Assembly (NCBI GenBank): GCA_030770425.1
Contig: JASJFT010000002.1
Span: 372,001 to 436,000, forward strand
Direction of reading: 5' to 3'
Source: Darksidea phi
Taxonomy: Eukaryota > Ascomycota > Dothideomycetes > Pleosporales > Lentitheciaceae
Length of the DNA: 64,000 bases
A model generated the notes under the pieces. The model had not been told where the DNA came from and ran no database searches. It saw only the letters and a program-made list of their open reading frames with translations. Positions 49,904-60,590 of the stretch are shown here, piece by piece. Position 1 is the stretch's first letter, and each line of letters starts with the position of its first letter. The translations under genes were made by a program, and so were the position numbers.

Positions 49904-50699
49904 ATGAAAACCGCAGCTATCCTTCTTGCCACGGCGGCAGCCGTCTCCGCGCACTCAACATGGCAACAGTTGTGGGTTGGAAGCACCGATAAGGCATCAA
50001 CATGTGCTAGGACCGTCAAGGATAACAACCCCATCGCCTCCCTCGACTCAGCTGATATGTTCTGTGGACGTGGTCCTGCTTCCTCATCCGGTGTCTGCGA
50101 AGTTGCTGGTACGCTCCCCTCCACCTTTTTCCCACTGGGAGTAATAAGACTAAATATTTATAGCCGGCGACTCCCTAACCGTAGAAATGCACGCCCAACC
50201 CGGCGATCGCAAGTGCAGCAATCCCGCTATCGGTGGCAACCACTACGGCCCCGTGCTCGTCTACATGGCCAAGGTAGCCGACGCAAAGACCGCTAATACC
50301 GGTTCTTTCTTCAAGGTCGCTGAGGACGGATACACCGGCACGACTGCATCTTGGGGCACTGAGATCCTCAACGCAAACTGCGGAAAGCGCGCCTTTACTG
50401 TGCCAAGGAGCCTGGCTGCTGGTGACTATCTTGTTCGCGCTGAGGCGATTGCGCTACATGCTGGTGCTGGACAACCGCAGCCGTATGTTACCTGTTTCCA
50501 AGTCAAGGTTACAGGTGGTGGTAGTGCGAATCCTGCGGGTGTCAAATTTCCTGGCGGGTACAAGAAGAGGTATGTCGATAGTAGTTGAACAAAGAGGAAA
50601 TTATAACTAACGAGTTGCAGCGACGCTCTCTTTACCAAGGCTATTTACGACAGCAGCTTTAAATATGTTTCACCTGGCCCAGCCGTCTTTACCGGGTAG
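49904..50699 (+). CDS. AA9 lytic polysaccharide monooxygenase
   Basis: Three exons, 49904-50108, 50164-50569 and 50621-50699, encode 229 residues. A 16-residue signal peptide (ends AAVSA) places histidine 17 at the mature N-terminus, as needed for the copper histidine brace. The second copper histidine is H94 in GGNHYGPVLVYMAKV. The axial tyrosine is Y175 in the conserved stretch ALHAGAGQPQPYVTCFQ, which also has H166 and Q173. Cysteine pairs are in the expected places (CEVAG, NANCGKR, VTCFQ). AA9 enzymes cut cellulose or hemicelluloses oxidatively outside the cell. There is no carbohydrate-binding module or linker, so this is a single-domain form. The last intron restores SDALFTKAIYDS, typical of the family C-terminus. 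Confidence 0.94.
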
Positions 50700-51009
50700 G
50701 GGAGATACGAAATGTCTCAATACGATCATTCCGCATCGTTTCGCTGCCCGTGGTTCTTCGTTTATGTATTCATTTGCATTGCTAGCATACGCTCGTTGTC
50801 GTTGCGCGAAAGACCTGTAAATACGATTAGCATAATTCATTCTGAGTATCGGAAATCAAGATCCACGCCTTTCAATGATTCACACTACCCTAATGCAAGG
50901 AATTTCTAGAGGGAATGATACCCGTACACGTCCTCTCCCCTCATGCAATTCATTGCATGCAGCCATCTTGATATCTGTAAGCATGGCTGTATCCAATTCC
51001 ACAGCCTCG

Positions 51010-52389
51010 TCAAGCTTTCGTGAAATAATTAGCCAACGTGTTCTTCTGTGTTAGCTTTGGCTCCTTTCCAGCCTTCTTTTTCACAGCTTCTCCCACGCCC
51101 ATCAACTTCCAGAGCACTTCCCAATCTGCTTTCTTCACAATACCGCCGCTTGCTTCCTTATGGCCCCTTGCAAATGATTCCCCGAGCTGAGCCCTCAGGT
51201 CCGGATCATGCGCCACGATTGCCTCCAGCTTCTTGATAATATCAACTTTATCATTACCATCTCGGATCCTTGCACTCTTGGCGACGCGACACGAGAAATT
51301 TACCATACCCGGCAGGTAACCTTCGTTGGCGCACATGACAATTTCAAGCTTTTTGGACTGTAGAAAACCTGCCCATCGCGTGGCAATGAGTGGGTGTATC
51401 TGTGCGGCTGACGATATTGTGAGGACAGCGATCGTGGCGTCTTTTGAGAACTTTGGGGGTACGTGAGCGCAGCGCTCTGTTTCCATCTTGATTTCAGCTT
51501 GTGCAGCCAAAAGTTTTCCGTTCTTTAAAATCTCTTCTGGACATGAAGCGGTGACGACTGCGCTCCAAGCATCTTCTACATTAAAGGCTGCTGATCGTCT
51601 TGGGGCGTTGACACGAGATGTGGCGTCATTGATGGCCTTTTTGGAATATTGCTTGAACGTGGCTGCCATGTCCGGGAAAGGAGGTAGCCATTTTAGGTTA
51701 GTTCCTAGATCTCCGTGCGTGCCTAGGGCTGCTAACCATGCAATCTTCTCGTGGAGATCTGGATGTAAAGGTAGGCAAATCTCGTAGGTCAGGAGCGCGC
51801 TGGTAGCGACCGGCGGGCAGTCGTGAGCCGTGACATACTCAGCGCCTTGGGGAAAGCCATCTTCTTTTGCAAAATGATGATCGATGATAAGCCCAGTGTG
51901 CGGCGTATCAATGAGAGGTCCAGTCTTTCTGCTTCCTTGGTCTAATACGAAGATGTAGGCTGGTGCTTTCTTGGATATAGCGTCTCGCGTAGATTCATCG
52001 TGGACGGAACATCCCTTTGGTGGAAAGCACACTGATATAAGGTCAAGTGAGAGGCCAAGAGCTGTCAAAGTATGGTGGAGGATAGCTCCCGATGAAAGAC
52101 CGTCCGCATCCTTGTCCGGGAGAATGACAGTAGATTTTTGAGTTTGGGCGCTTTCTTTGTCAGCTAGATGTCCTAACAGATTGCATACTATCAATTGCGT
52201 TTTCGCATACCATTCCCGAATAATTTCCCTCGCACGCTCAATTTGCTCCTTCGGTGCCGGCCAAACGCTATTCCCATGCTCATCTCGTCTTGACGGCGTG
52301 AGATGGTAATCTGGAATCTCAACTTTCGGCTTCTTAGCTTTCGATGATGAGACGGAATTTGCTGCCTTCCGTTTCGCCGAGCTTGCCAT
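51010..52389 (-). CDS. DHH-family phosphoesterase / RecJ-like protein
   Basis: A single-exon frame of 459 residues starting at the ATG at 52389 (MASSAKRKAANS). The frame is open to 52575, but those 62 codons lack charged domain-like sequence. The N-terminus is basic with KAKKPK, a possible nuclear signal. The DHH domain has motif I PDKDADGLSSG (residues 91-101), a LDQG segment (149-152) and the DHH signature IIDHHFA (168-174), followed by HDCPPVATSALL and GTHGDLG. The C-terminal half carries a DHHA1-like segment with GMVNFSCRVAK and SFARGHKEASGGIV. Relatives include single-strand exonucleases and other phosphoesterases. The protein ends TLANYFTKA, which resembles a PCNA-interaction motif. Substrate unknown. 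Confidence 0.88.
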   Translation of the reverse strand: MASSAKRKAANSVSSSKAKKPKVEIPDYHLTPSRRDEHGNSVWPAPKEQIERAREIIREWYAKTQLIVCNLLGHLADKESAQTQKSTVILPDKDADGLSSGAILHHTLTALGLSLDLISVCFPPKGCSVHDESTRDAISKKAPAYIFVLDQGSRKTGPLIDTPHTGLIIDHHFAKEDGFPQGAEYVTAHDCPPVATSALLTYEICLPLHPDLHEKIAWLAALGTHGDLGTNLKWLPPFPDMAATFKQYSKKAINDATSRVNAPRRSAAFNVEDAWSAVVTASCPEEILKNGKLLAAQAEIKMETERCAHVPPKFSKDATIAVLTISSAAQIHPLIATRWAGFLQSKKLEIVMCANEGYLPGMVNFSCRVAKSARIRDGNDKVDIIKKLEAIVAHDPDLRAQLGESFARGHKEASGGIVKKADWEVLWKLMGVGEAVKKKAGKEPKLTQKNTLANYFTKA

Positions 52390-52959
52390 TAGTGAAGAGT
52401 GAACGGATAAGTGGAAAGGATGAGCGAAAGGTAGAAGAGCGTGGTTGAGAGTTGACTTGATGACTTGTGAGAGGCAGACTCTACAGGAGTTGAGATGCAT
52501 TACCGAGAGTGAGAGAGATAACCATGCATAGAGTTGTACCGATGTGGTAGTGAACGTAGTGGACGCACAAGGCAAATCGATGACGTCGATCGGTACGATT
52601 GCGCTAAGCTATTTAGGGACATACAACCTCATCTCATGAATCCCCATGGAGTCAATGTAAGCTTTCTTTCGTGAGACCTAGTGCCGTGTTCATTCCGGTT
52701 AGATTCATTTCTACCCAAGTGAAGGTAGCTGTACAACAACCTTATTGGCATTACCGCTGAGCAGCTATCATATCAAAGACTAGTACCCCAAACCCGCGGT
52801 TCTACTCCTACCATAGCCAGCATTTGAGAACCTACAAACCGGGGGAATATTCAACACCAACAATGGAATCACCCTCTCGATCTGCTAACTCGACGTACGT
52901 CATACAGACACTTAACATATAATTCCCATCACCCACCTCCAGCAAGTCTACCTGTTAGG
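52390..52959. other. Intergenic, start of the degraded island
   Basis: This contains the presumed promoter of the DHH gene, then sequence with no supported feature. Confidence 0.45.
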
Positions 52960-54345
52960 CCACAAGATCATACTTCAACGTATTATCCACGCTGACAACA
53001 TCGCCCTTGAGATACGTCGGGTTGCACACATTGCCATCCTTGACCATATCACTATCGACAATGATTTCGTAACATCATGTCAGTCGAGACACCGTCTCCG
53101 CGTCGGCGGTATTGGTGGCAGACGTGTCCTCATACGCAAGGTGGCCAATGTAAGCGGTGATGTTATGAGTGCCCGCGCTGGGGTGGAAACGGTCTGCGAG
53201 ATGCATGTGGAGCGCGTGTCGGAGTCGGAGCCATCATCATCGATCTTGAGGGCCTGGTTGCCCTCGTCGGCGTAGGGTCTGGCATCGTAGGTGGTAGTGT
53301 AGCGGAGATTTCCTAGGATGGGGATTTTAGAGTTCGTGGTAAAATGCCAATCATCGTGGAGGGTGGAGTAGTCTTTGAAGTTGCCGCTAAAGATGATGTT
53401 ACGGGGGTGTGATAGATGTTGTGGAGGACGGGGATGAGGCTGAAGATAAGGTTACAGTAGGTGAAAATGTAGCATAGAAAAATGTTGCTCTGATGATCTG
53501 TAGTATAGATCGTCAGTACATCCATGGCCGACCCAGATAGCGAAGTCGTGGGGATGGAAGAGACTGAAGGGTTTGCCCAGGGAGGCGTGAGAGTATCCGT
53601 GGTATAACTCGCCAACCCTCGGTCTCTGATGAAGAAGAGGAAGCGGCAGGATAGGAAGAAGCTGGAATTGGAGTACCATCGCCGAGATAGTATGTTACGA
53701 AACTTACTACGCTTTCGTGTTTGAGAATGTCTCAGGAGTCATGAAGGAAGTAAAGACTTCAAGAGGCAGCTGCGGATGAACGGGAATTGTAGTATCTAGC
53801 ACACGCTCCATACTCAACGAGGAAGCGCAACAGTACCGTTATTATCATGGTTGGACCCGTGTTGCTGCTGCTCGACGAAGATGCCAATGCACTCTCATAG
53901 GGTGGGAGCAAGTATACGTTCGGACGATCGGAGCCACCGCAGAATTCGGACTAATTGACGTGGCAAGGCATGTTGCATCCTGTGGTTTCTGGTGGTACCC
54001 ATGTGGCGTCGCTTTAGCCAAATCATTGCCACAACAGCGTTCTGATTAATTTAATGATTCGTCCGATTGCACTATCGGAATGAAAATAGCGTCAAGAAAA
54101 CATGCTTTGCGTACTGACCACTAACGTACTCGAAGGTCCTGTCATCATAGAGGTTAGCCAGAGGCCAGGCTTGGTGTCCGCATAGACTGAGAGACTGAAG
54201 GGACCGCCGCAAGCTTGCGTGGAGCTGCCGGCTCATCGCATGTGGCATTCGTCTTCCGGGAGGGAAATGGGGAACTTGGTGTCCATGCCGTAGAAACATT
54301 GGGTAGACCATTCTTTCATCCCATCAAAGATAAGTTACTGTCAGC
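52960..54345 (-). pseudogene. Relic of a WSC-domain protein, with a further decayed coding stretch
   Basis: Near 54130-54330 on the minus strand, one frame gives an almost complete end of a WSC domain: GMKEWSTQCFYG, EDECHMR, stop, AGSSTQACGGPFSLSVY. The stop (TGA) stands where the family has a cysteine. Further down, 53450-52965 carries clear coding sequence split across frames. One frame has SGNFKDYSTLHDDW and IPILGNLRYTTTYDARP; after a frameshift another has MHLADRFHPSAGTHNITAY. A TGA follows after SRLT, and then another stretch runs from YEIIVDSDMVKDG to NTLKYDLVA and a natural-looking stop near 52965. I do not recognise the second domain. Whether both parts come from one gene is inference; they lie in the same direction and about 0.7 kb apart. 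Confidence 0.7.
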
Positions 54346-55436
54346 AATTTAAAAATGACCCCAATCCAGTACAAAACCCCGCACACATCTCTCCCGTCAT
54401 CCTATTGTGCACCGCAAATGCGGTATGTAATACCCTAACACTGAAATCATCGGTAAAGCAGCCTAGATACTTGAATCGCCGAGACCGCCTCCCTGGCTAG
54501 AGCCAAGCGGGGGGCCTACGTTCTATGAAGCCAGCACTATAGTAGGTGGGAAGGATCCATCTGACGGGCGGAATAGGGAGAAGATTGGAACAGGAGCAGG
54601 GGCGAGTGGAATAGAAGCGCATGGTGTGAAAGAAGGCGCCTAGAGGGCTGTGAGAATAAGAGAGTTAAGCATCTAGTACTTTTCTACTCCAAAGACGTGA
54701 AACGACGGTGGAGGAAAGAAAAGCTGAGAAGAGAAGAGAAACATGGAACGAGGGTTTTATTCGTAAGATGCTTTCTTGCCAACTGCGCCAGAGCCCATAT
54801 CCCTCATAGAACTCCCGATAGCGTAGCACATACCCCTGAGCTGACCGCTTTTCAGAGTTCAATCTGCATGCCTTCACATTGCTTGTGGCTCCTCACCCAC
54901 TTACTCAACCCCTTACTGACTAATGAGAACGTGTCGCTCGAACACAAGCAATCTCATCCTCGTAAACGCACCATGTTACGACAAGAAAACATACCGGATC
55001 CAAGAAAAGAGGTGCTAAGGATTCATGGTAATGGGGCGCCCAAACTTCGCTTTTGTCTTAATATATCCCGAAGGAGGTGGCGTAAGACGAAATTGTCTAA
55101 AATTGGTTGCCAATACATGTTAAAGTATGAGGTAGAAGTGGATGTAGAAAGCAAAGCATGAGAACGAATGCATATCGTGTTGAGACAGCAGCAGTCGCCA
55201 CAGGGACTGATCCAAGTGGACGGAGCAAGATGCAGTCTTTTACAAAAATTGTCGAACGATGCGCTGACCGACAACATAGATGGCCCACCAGTCAACCCGA
55301 GTAAATTTCAATGAGAAAGGTTTGACAGAAGCAATGGCTTCTTTGACTGCAGCTTCTTCATAAACTTTTTGTAAGCTTTCTGTCGTTCAGCTGTGCAGGC
55401 ATAACCTATCCGCATGGCACCGTAATCGACTGCAGT
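54346..55436. other. Degraded island, no supported gene
   Basis: One kilobase with a 154-codon frame at 54697-55161 that has no family resemblance and ends in a low-complexity basic stretch. Nothing else can be supported. The end nearest 55436 may hold decayed C-terminal sequence of the M20 relic. Confidence 0.45.
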
Positions 55437-56280
55437 CTAAAGGACATTGCCATGTGTTGGGCTCTCGATCGCGCAATATGTCCTGGGTTTGGGAAGATCA
55501 TTTTCGATGAGGCCGTCAACAAGAACCCATTTGTCTTCGCTGGAGGATCCGTCGAAGGCGTACAAAAGACCGCCCGCCATCAGCGCCGACAAGGTACTTG
55601 CACTTCGCAACCCCTGTACGGACGTCACAACGCCCACGCGCTTACCCTCCCATTTCAGTATCGGTCCCTGCTCAATGTGAAGCTCAAAATGGCACTCTAG
55701 CCCATCCCCTCGATAGTCACACTTCGTCTGCCAAAGATATCCAATCTCCACAAGCGCCTGCTTCATTCGTGTTCCGTCTTTGTCCTCTGTATCCTAGCAT
55801 GCTTCTAGCGAGGCGAATGGCTTTATTGACCACACTCCAGATCATCGCGCTCGGAAGCCGCGCGTTCTTCGTTTGTCCAGTTTACAAGGGCGATTGGGCA
55901 GTGGGTGGACGCCCTGTTGTCGTGGAGGGTGTGCAGGATTTCGAGAGCGGCTTGACGCCGAGAATGCCATCATATCTGCCACCTATGTAGTCTATCAACT
56001 TCAACTTCTGCGCAATGCAATGGCTTGGGGTGACTCTACCTGCTGGCTGTGTGTCCAGATAGCTTCCCCTTCCAATCGGCTTTCTGCCCTTCTCCATGCC
56101 CGGCTGTATCGCGAAGATGTTGCCCATCTCATCCACCTTGACCTCGCATCCCAAGCTCCTGCACTCCGCAACCAGCCAATCCCGTATCCCCTTGTCCTCC
56201 GGACTGAGCGTCAAGCGACACATGCCGGTCGATGGCGACGAAAGCGCGCCCCATGATGTGCAGGTGCTCTAAAGAGTGTC
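55437..56280 (-). pseudogene. Broken M20-family beta-ureidopropionase / N-carbamoyl amidohydrolase
   Basis: From about 56260 downward the minus strand gives CRLTLSPEDKGIRDWLV, KVDEMGNIFAIQPG, then PIGRGSYLDTQPA where the family has a GSHLDTQPTGGRYDG-type metal site. The histidine is now Tyr (CAC to TAC). A GT..AG intron of about 50 nt then joins PA to GGRYDGILGVK. A single-base deletion follows: the frame that continues (LEILHTLHDN, IALVNWTNEER) is shifted by one. In-frame stops come next, and a last recognisable block has CHFELHIEQGPILKWEGKRVGVV. The C-terminal domain is missing. Intact relatives hydrolyse N-carbamoyl-beta-alanine in pyrimidine breakdown or related carbamoyl amino acids. This copy cannot make a working enzyme. 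Confidence 0.88.
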
Positions 56281-56704
56281 GGTCAATGTTTTGGCATTAA
56301 CCTTGAGACAATCAGAAGCCATTTCAAAGCGGAGGAGAGCCTTCGTAGCCAACGATGCGTAGGGAAGTCATGGCATTGACGATCCAACGCGTACCGCACT
56401 GGCGCGTTTTCCGATGGAATCAGGTCGGATGCCAGATGATGTACAATCATAACCACTTGTCACCATTTCCGCGAACCTCCGTGCTGTGGCATCGCGTTGA
56501 TAAGCTGCTCCGGAAGAAAAAGACGTGAGGTGCAGTCCTCGGCGTGGGGCACGAATGAGGGGCCGCGATAGGAGACCTTACCCTTCGGGCTAGCGCCTCC
56601 TCCCACCACATCAACTATTCGACATGCATACGTCGATGGTGAGGGTTATAATGGCCTGAGGATCTCCAGAGTGGTATGCCAGCATTTTGGAAGACGTGGA
56701 AGAG
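56281..56704. promoter_or_regulatory. Former divergent promoter between two catabolic pseudogenes
   Basis: About 0.4 kb lies between the 5' ends of the M20 relic (-) and the dihydropyrimidinase relic (+). The head-to-head layout suggests a shared promoter for functionally linked genes. No particular site can be named. Confidence 0.4.
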
Positions 56705-58268
56705 ATGGCGACTCGATATGACTTGATAATTCTCAATGGTATATTGGCCACGGCTACTGAAATCGAGGAATACGATATCGCTATCAAGGACGAGAAGATA
56801 GCAAAGTTGGTCAAGGGATAGGAGTTGAAGAACGCAGAAGCTGCGAAAATGATTGCTGCGGACGGTGACTATGTGATGGTACTTCTCACTGACTGCAGAT
56901 TTGACTACTTGCTAACGGCGTAGACGGCCACGTTCGTCTCCAAGAGCCACCATTACTTGGTAAAGGCTCATCAGTAGACAACTACGAGACTGATACAAGA
57001 AGAAACAGCAGCCCAAGCTTGCGTAAAGGCCGACCTCCGCAACAGGTAGCAGATCAGCGGTATGCGGCGGCGCGACGACAATGGTAACCCTTGCCTCTCA
57101 AAAGAAGAGCGAAGACACCCTCCTAGACACTCTCTACGCAACGCATGAGAGAATGAAGGACAACTGCTACAACGGTTATTCCTTCCATCTCTTCGTCGGC
57201 AACCCCTCCGAGATGGCGTTCTCGGAATTCAAGACCTCGTGTGAAGAGGGCATCTCATCCCTCAAAACATATATGATTTACGAAAAGCTACAGCTCCGAC
57301 GGTCAGATTCTTGACCTTTTACTCGAAGCTATTGTGCACGCTGAGGATGATGTAGTAATGGATTCGATGACGAAACAGCTAGAAAGGAGGAAGTTATTTG
57401 CGCCGAAATTACACGGAACATCTTATGCACCGATAGGGGACACAGAAGCTAAATACCGCGCCATCTGCCTCTCCGAACTTTTGGGTAACCCCATCCTAAT
57501 CGTACACGCATCTACTCCCGAGGCGGTGGCACACATCAAGTCCGCAAAAGACCGCGGTATACCCATCCACGCCGAAACATATCCCCAGTATCTCTTTCTG
57601 ACTAATTTTCATCTTGTTAACCGGGGTTCGAAGGTGTGAAGTGAGTATGTAGTCTGCCACCTTGTGAGAGGGAGAAAGATTGCAACGTCATCCGGGACGG
57701 ACCTTCTGACGGCACCTTCGCTATTCTATCTTCAGACTATTGTCCGCTCTGATATGACGACAATATCAATGGAAAGAAGACTTGCATCAACGATGAATAT
57801 CCGGAGGGCCACTTCAAATACATCCCGAATGGGATTGCGGGAATTGAAACACGATTCTCGCTCGCTCTTGGGACGGATCACCTTGAACTAAAGAAGTTCG
57901 TTGAACTGGCCTCAGTTAATCCGGCAAAACCATATGAACTGTATCCATTGAAAGGTGCGCTAATTGAAGGGCAGTCAGACGCTGACATCAACATATGGTA
58001 TTCGCTAGGCAAGATAAAGGAATTTGAGTTGAAGAACGAGATGCTACATCACAACGTTAACTACACACTCTTCGAAGGCGGAGTTCCGAAGTGGTGGCCG
58101 CGATACACTATATTTGGAAGAATGGTTGTCTGGGACAGGGAGGCGGGAGGCTTGCTGGGAGTGATGGATTATGGGAAGTTCATTAAGAGAGAAGCAAGTC
58201 CATTGGCGAAACCGAGGCACAAGGGCGAGTGTAATATCTATGCCGATGGGTCTTTCAGTTTATCTTGA
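56705..58268 (+). pseudogene. Broken dihydropyrimidinase / hydantoinase-type amidohydrolase
   Basis: The gene starts MATRYDLIILNG at 56705 but has a TAG after VKG (56819). A likely intron ending near 56923 leads to GHVRLQEPPLLGKGSS, where the family H-x-H metal pair should read HVH; the second histidine is Arg. Further blocks appear in shifting frames: TLASQKKSEDTLLDTL, the carbamylated-lysine segment GISSLKTYM, a frameshift at LQLR, VHAEDD, LGNPILIVHAS, HAETYPQYLF, a stop after GFEGVK, LSSDYCP (family SSDHCP, His now Tyr), and EGHFKYIPNGIAGIETR. The C-terminus LKGALIEGQSDADI to EASPLAKP is nearly intact. Almost the whole length is traceable, so loss is recent in evolutionary terms but complete: at least two stops, several frameshifts and lost metal ligands. 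Confidence 0.92.
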
Positions 58269-58460
58269 GGAGCAGGGTTATCGATGGATTGGGGTCTACA
58301 CTATCAACCTCCAACCCGCATTAAACGAGCGTCATGCAGCTCCACCTCTTCCGCTACTTGTGTGTGAAAGTTAACGCAAGAGAGTCTCAAACCACAACAG
58401 ACGACTAGTCCGTCGTGCTATCCCAGCGCCATTCATTCAGGTTGAGCCTACCGCTCGTGC

Positions 58461-58799
58461 TTAGTTGGTCACCTCTTCGTTACTGTCTTCGTTTTCGGTG
58501 GACTCCAAATCGATTCCCTGCCCATCCCCATGCATTGGGCCATGGTTTCTCATGTGATTCATTTGAATCACCATACCCTGAGGCAGGCTGTTTTCGATGT
58601 CATGGCCCTCTTTGCGGGCCCGATACATGACGCGAAGAGTCAAGCTACTGAGAATGATTCCGAGCACTGCGAGAAAGGTACTGAAGACGCCGAAGACGAT
58701 GGTAGTGCGCATTTGGGGGTCTGGATCGGGGACGAAGAGAGATGGTGCAAAGCTTAGAGTGGGAGGACTAGGTGTGGACATGGTCTCGGCGACGGTCAA
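58461..58799 (-). CDS. Small single-span membrane protein
   Basis: An intact frame of 112 codons without introns. Residues about 30-55 are a single hydrophobic span (TTIVFGVFSTFLAVLGIILS) followed directly by a basic stretch (RVMYRARKEG), predicting a cytosolic C-terminus. The N-terminus is Pro/Thr/Ser-rich and the tail is acidic (ENEDSNEE). No family name can be given. It resembles the small protein at 61003-61338 around the span (VF-x-TFLAV, then Arg-rich, then H-x-I). It stands between broken genes yet is itself undamaged, which is mild evidence that it is used. A second in-frame ATG lies six codons in. Confidence 0.5.
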   Translation of the reverse strand: MTVAETMSTPSPPTLSFAPSLFVPDPDPQMRTTIVFGVFSTFLAVLGIILSSLTLRVMYRARKEGHDIENSLPQGMVIQMNHMRNHGPMHGDGQGIDLESTENEDSNEEVTN

Positions 58800-59790
58800 T
58801 GGAGGTGCCGTAGCGACTCGAAGTGGGGGTGCAGGTAAGGTTTGATTATCTTTGTGGGAACGTTCAGAATAGGGGTGTAAGGGTGAGCTGGTCTCTCATC
58901 GAGAGAAACGATGTGACAGCGAGACGGTATTTATGTTAGGGATGGAGCTCATTCCTCATGGAGAAGTACTTGGCTACATGCATGGTGAAAACGACGATGC
59001 GTGCCACATCCTCCACTGTGGCTTCGGTACTATAAGAGACGCGAAGTGGTTCTTTGCGCCTTCGAATGTTACCTCCTAGGTGCAGAAGTGCGCGGCCTAT
59101 TGGAGGCTTACAACTCAGTGAAACCCAACTGCCAAAAACACGGCTCTCCAAATGGTCCAATTAACATCAAGTGAGAAAGAGAGAAGCCGATGTTCGGCAG
59201 GGTTACACAGGCGCACATGCACCACTGCACCTGCGTTGGCGCGAAGTACGCAGCCTACCAAACCCGACAACAAGTCAGGATGTTAACTGATTGGTCTTTG
59301 GGACGTCCGCCGTATGAAAGGACAGCGTGTATCTGCCTGACGGTCGGCATGGGACTGCCGACAGTAGGCGAACGTTCGATAGGTGCGGAGCTCTCCGTCC
59401 TCTCCATCCATGCAATCCGCTAAATTCTCGGATCTGGAGCGCTGAGCATCCAGACTCACCGGTCGGGGCGATTATACTCCATACCGACTACAAGACGAAG
59501 CATGCTAATTCGCTCTGCATCCCAATTACATAAGTTCGGTTCGCTAAGTCCACACTCTCTCTCGTATAGGGCGCGGTGGGGGTAATATCACGGTGGCAGA
59601 GGGGCTGAGGTAGTATCACGGTGGCAGAGGGGCTGTGGTCATCAAACACCCCCGGTCCTCGCTTAATGTATCCGAAGACGTCCTGCGCATCAGCAAGAGC
59701 GCTCTGAAAAGTAAGACTAGATGAGGTTCAACTAAAGATTGAAAATGCAGACGAGATCCGTTATGAAACCCGCAAAACTGACGTCCTGGG
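58800..59790. other. Degraded island, no supported gene
   Basis: Frames are short and unrecognised. The stretch includes the 28-bp tandem duplication listed separately. Confidence 0.45.
59583..59638. repeat. 28-bp tandem duplication (two copies)
   Basis: Two adjacent 28-base units share the core TATCACGGTGGCAGAGGGGC and differ at only two positions (AAT/AGT near the start, GAGG/GTGG at the end). Confidence 0.85.
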
Positions 59791-60590
59791 ATGAGCGGTG
59801 TTACACGTTGCCTGTCGCAAGGGGGTACAGTGCTGCAAAGGCGTTGTTAAGCTAACGACCCATTCATCCAGGGAGCGCACTTCAATGGCAAGCAATGCAT
59901 TTTGCAGCTACAAGCGGGTCACTAGAAATCTACGAATTACTTTCAAGAAGCATTCCACAAATTAGCTTCGATACTGTTCATAAATTCGGGAAAAGGCCAA
60001 TCGACTATACGCTCGCCAATATGTCGCTTATTTACCACACCCAGATCGTCCTCCGCAACCCATCACCACCGTACGCCGAGAAGATTTCCCGCACGTTAAA
60101 CTAATTCTAGAGAACGGTGCAGCTCCTAATTTTATAATCAAAGGCCATCATAAATCTCCACAGGCATCGAGTCCTTTGTTCGAGGCGCTTGAGGGTAGGA
60201 GATACTTCGTAGATGAGGCGATAGCGGACCTTCTTTCGTTGAAACGCGACGGCAATTGACGCCCAGCTTTACGATGGGAAGACAACTCTGCATATCTTCG
60301 CACCCACCCTTTGGGGGGGGGGGTACATCATGTGTCGAATATCTGGTTGAAAAGGGCGCAAACATGGGCGCGAGGGACAACGAAGGACGGGCTGTGCTCA
60401 TGTATTCTAGAATGACGGATATTTGGGATCGAACCGCCATTTACTGCGCCGAAAGAGGAGGAGAACGACCACGTAGATACGTTGCTAGAAAAGGCCATTG
60501 CTGCCCGCCGGAGCGGCCATCAACACAGTCAAGCCACTGATCCACCCGCCCTTCCAACCCCACCGGTAACGGCTTTTTAGATATTGAAGA
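59790..60590 (+). pseudogene. Ankyrin-repeat gene relic
   Basis: Ankyrin-like repeat pieces are scattered over the plus-strand frames: LHVACRKG-like text near 59810, MHFAATSGSLEIYELLSRS at 59895, ILENGAAPNFIIKG near 60105, a TLHIFAPT block near 60285 and EYLVEKGANMGARDNEGRA near 60340-60400. They are joined by frameshifts and interrupted by stops. One shift coincides with an 11-base G run at 60313-60323. No complete repeat array or partner domain can be rebuilt, so the original protein type is unknown. Confidence 0.65.

Noticed and set aside
57664..57891. Separate small gene inside the hydantoinase relic
   Set aside because: It is out-of-frame translation of the decayed enzyme; the neighbouring frame carries the family sequence.
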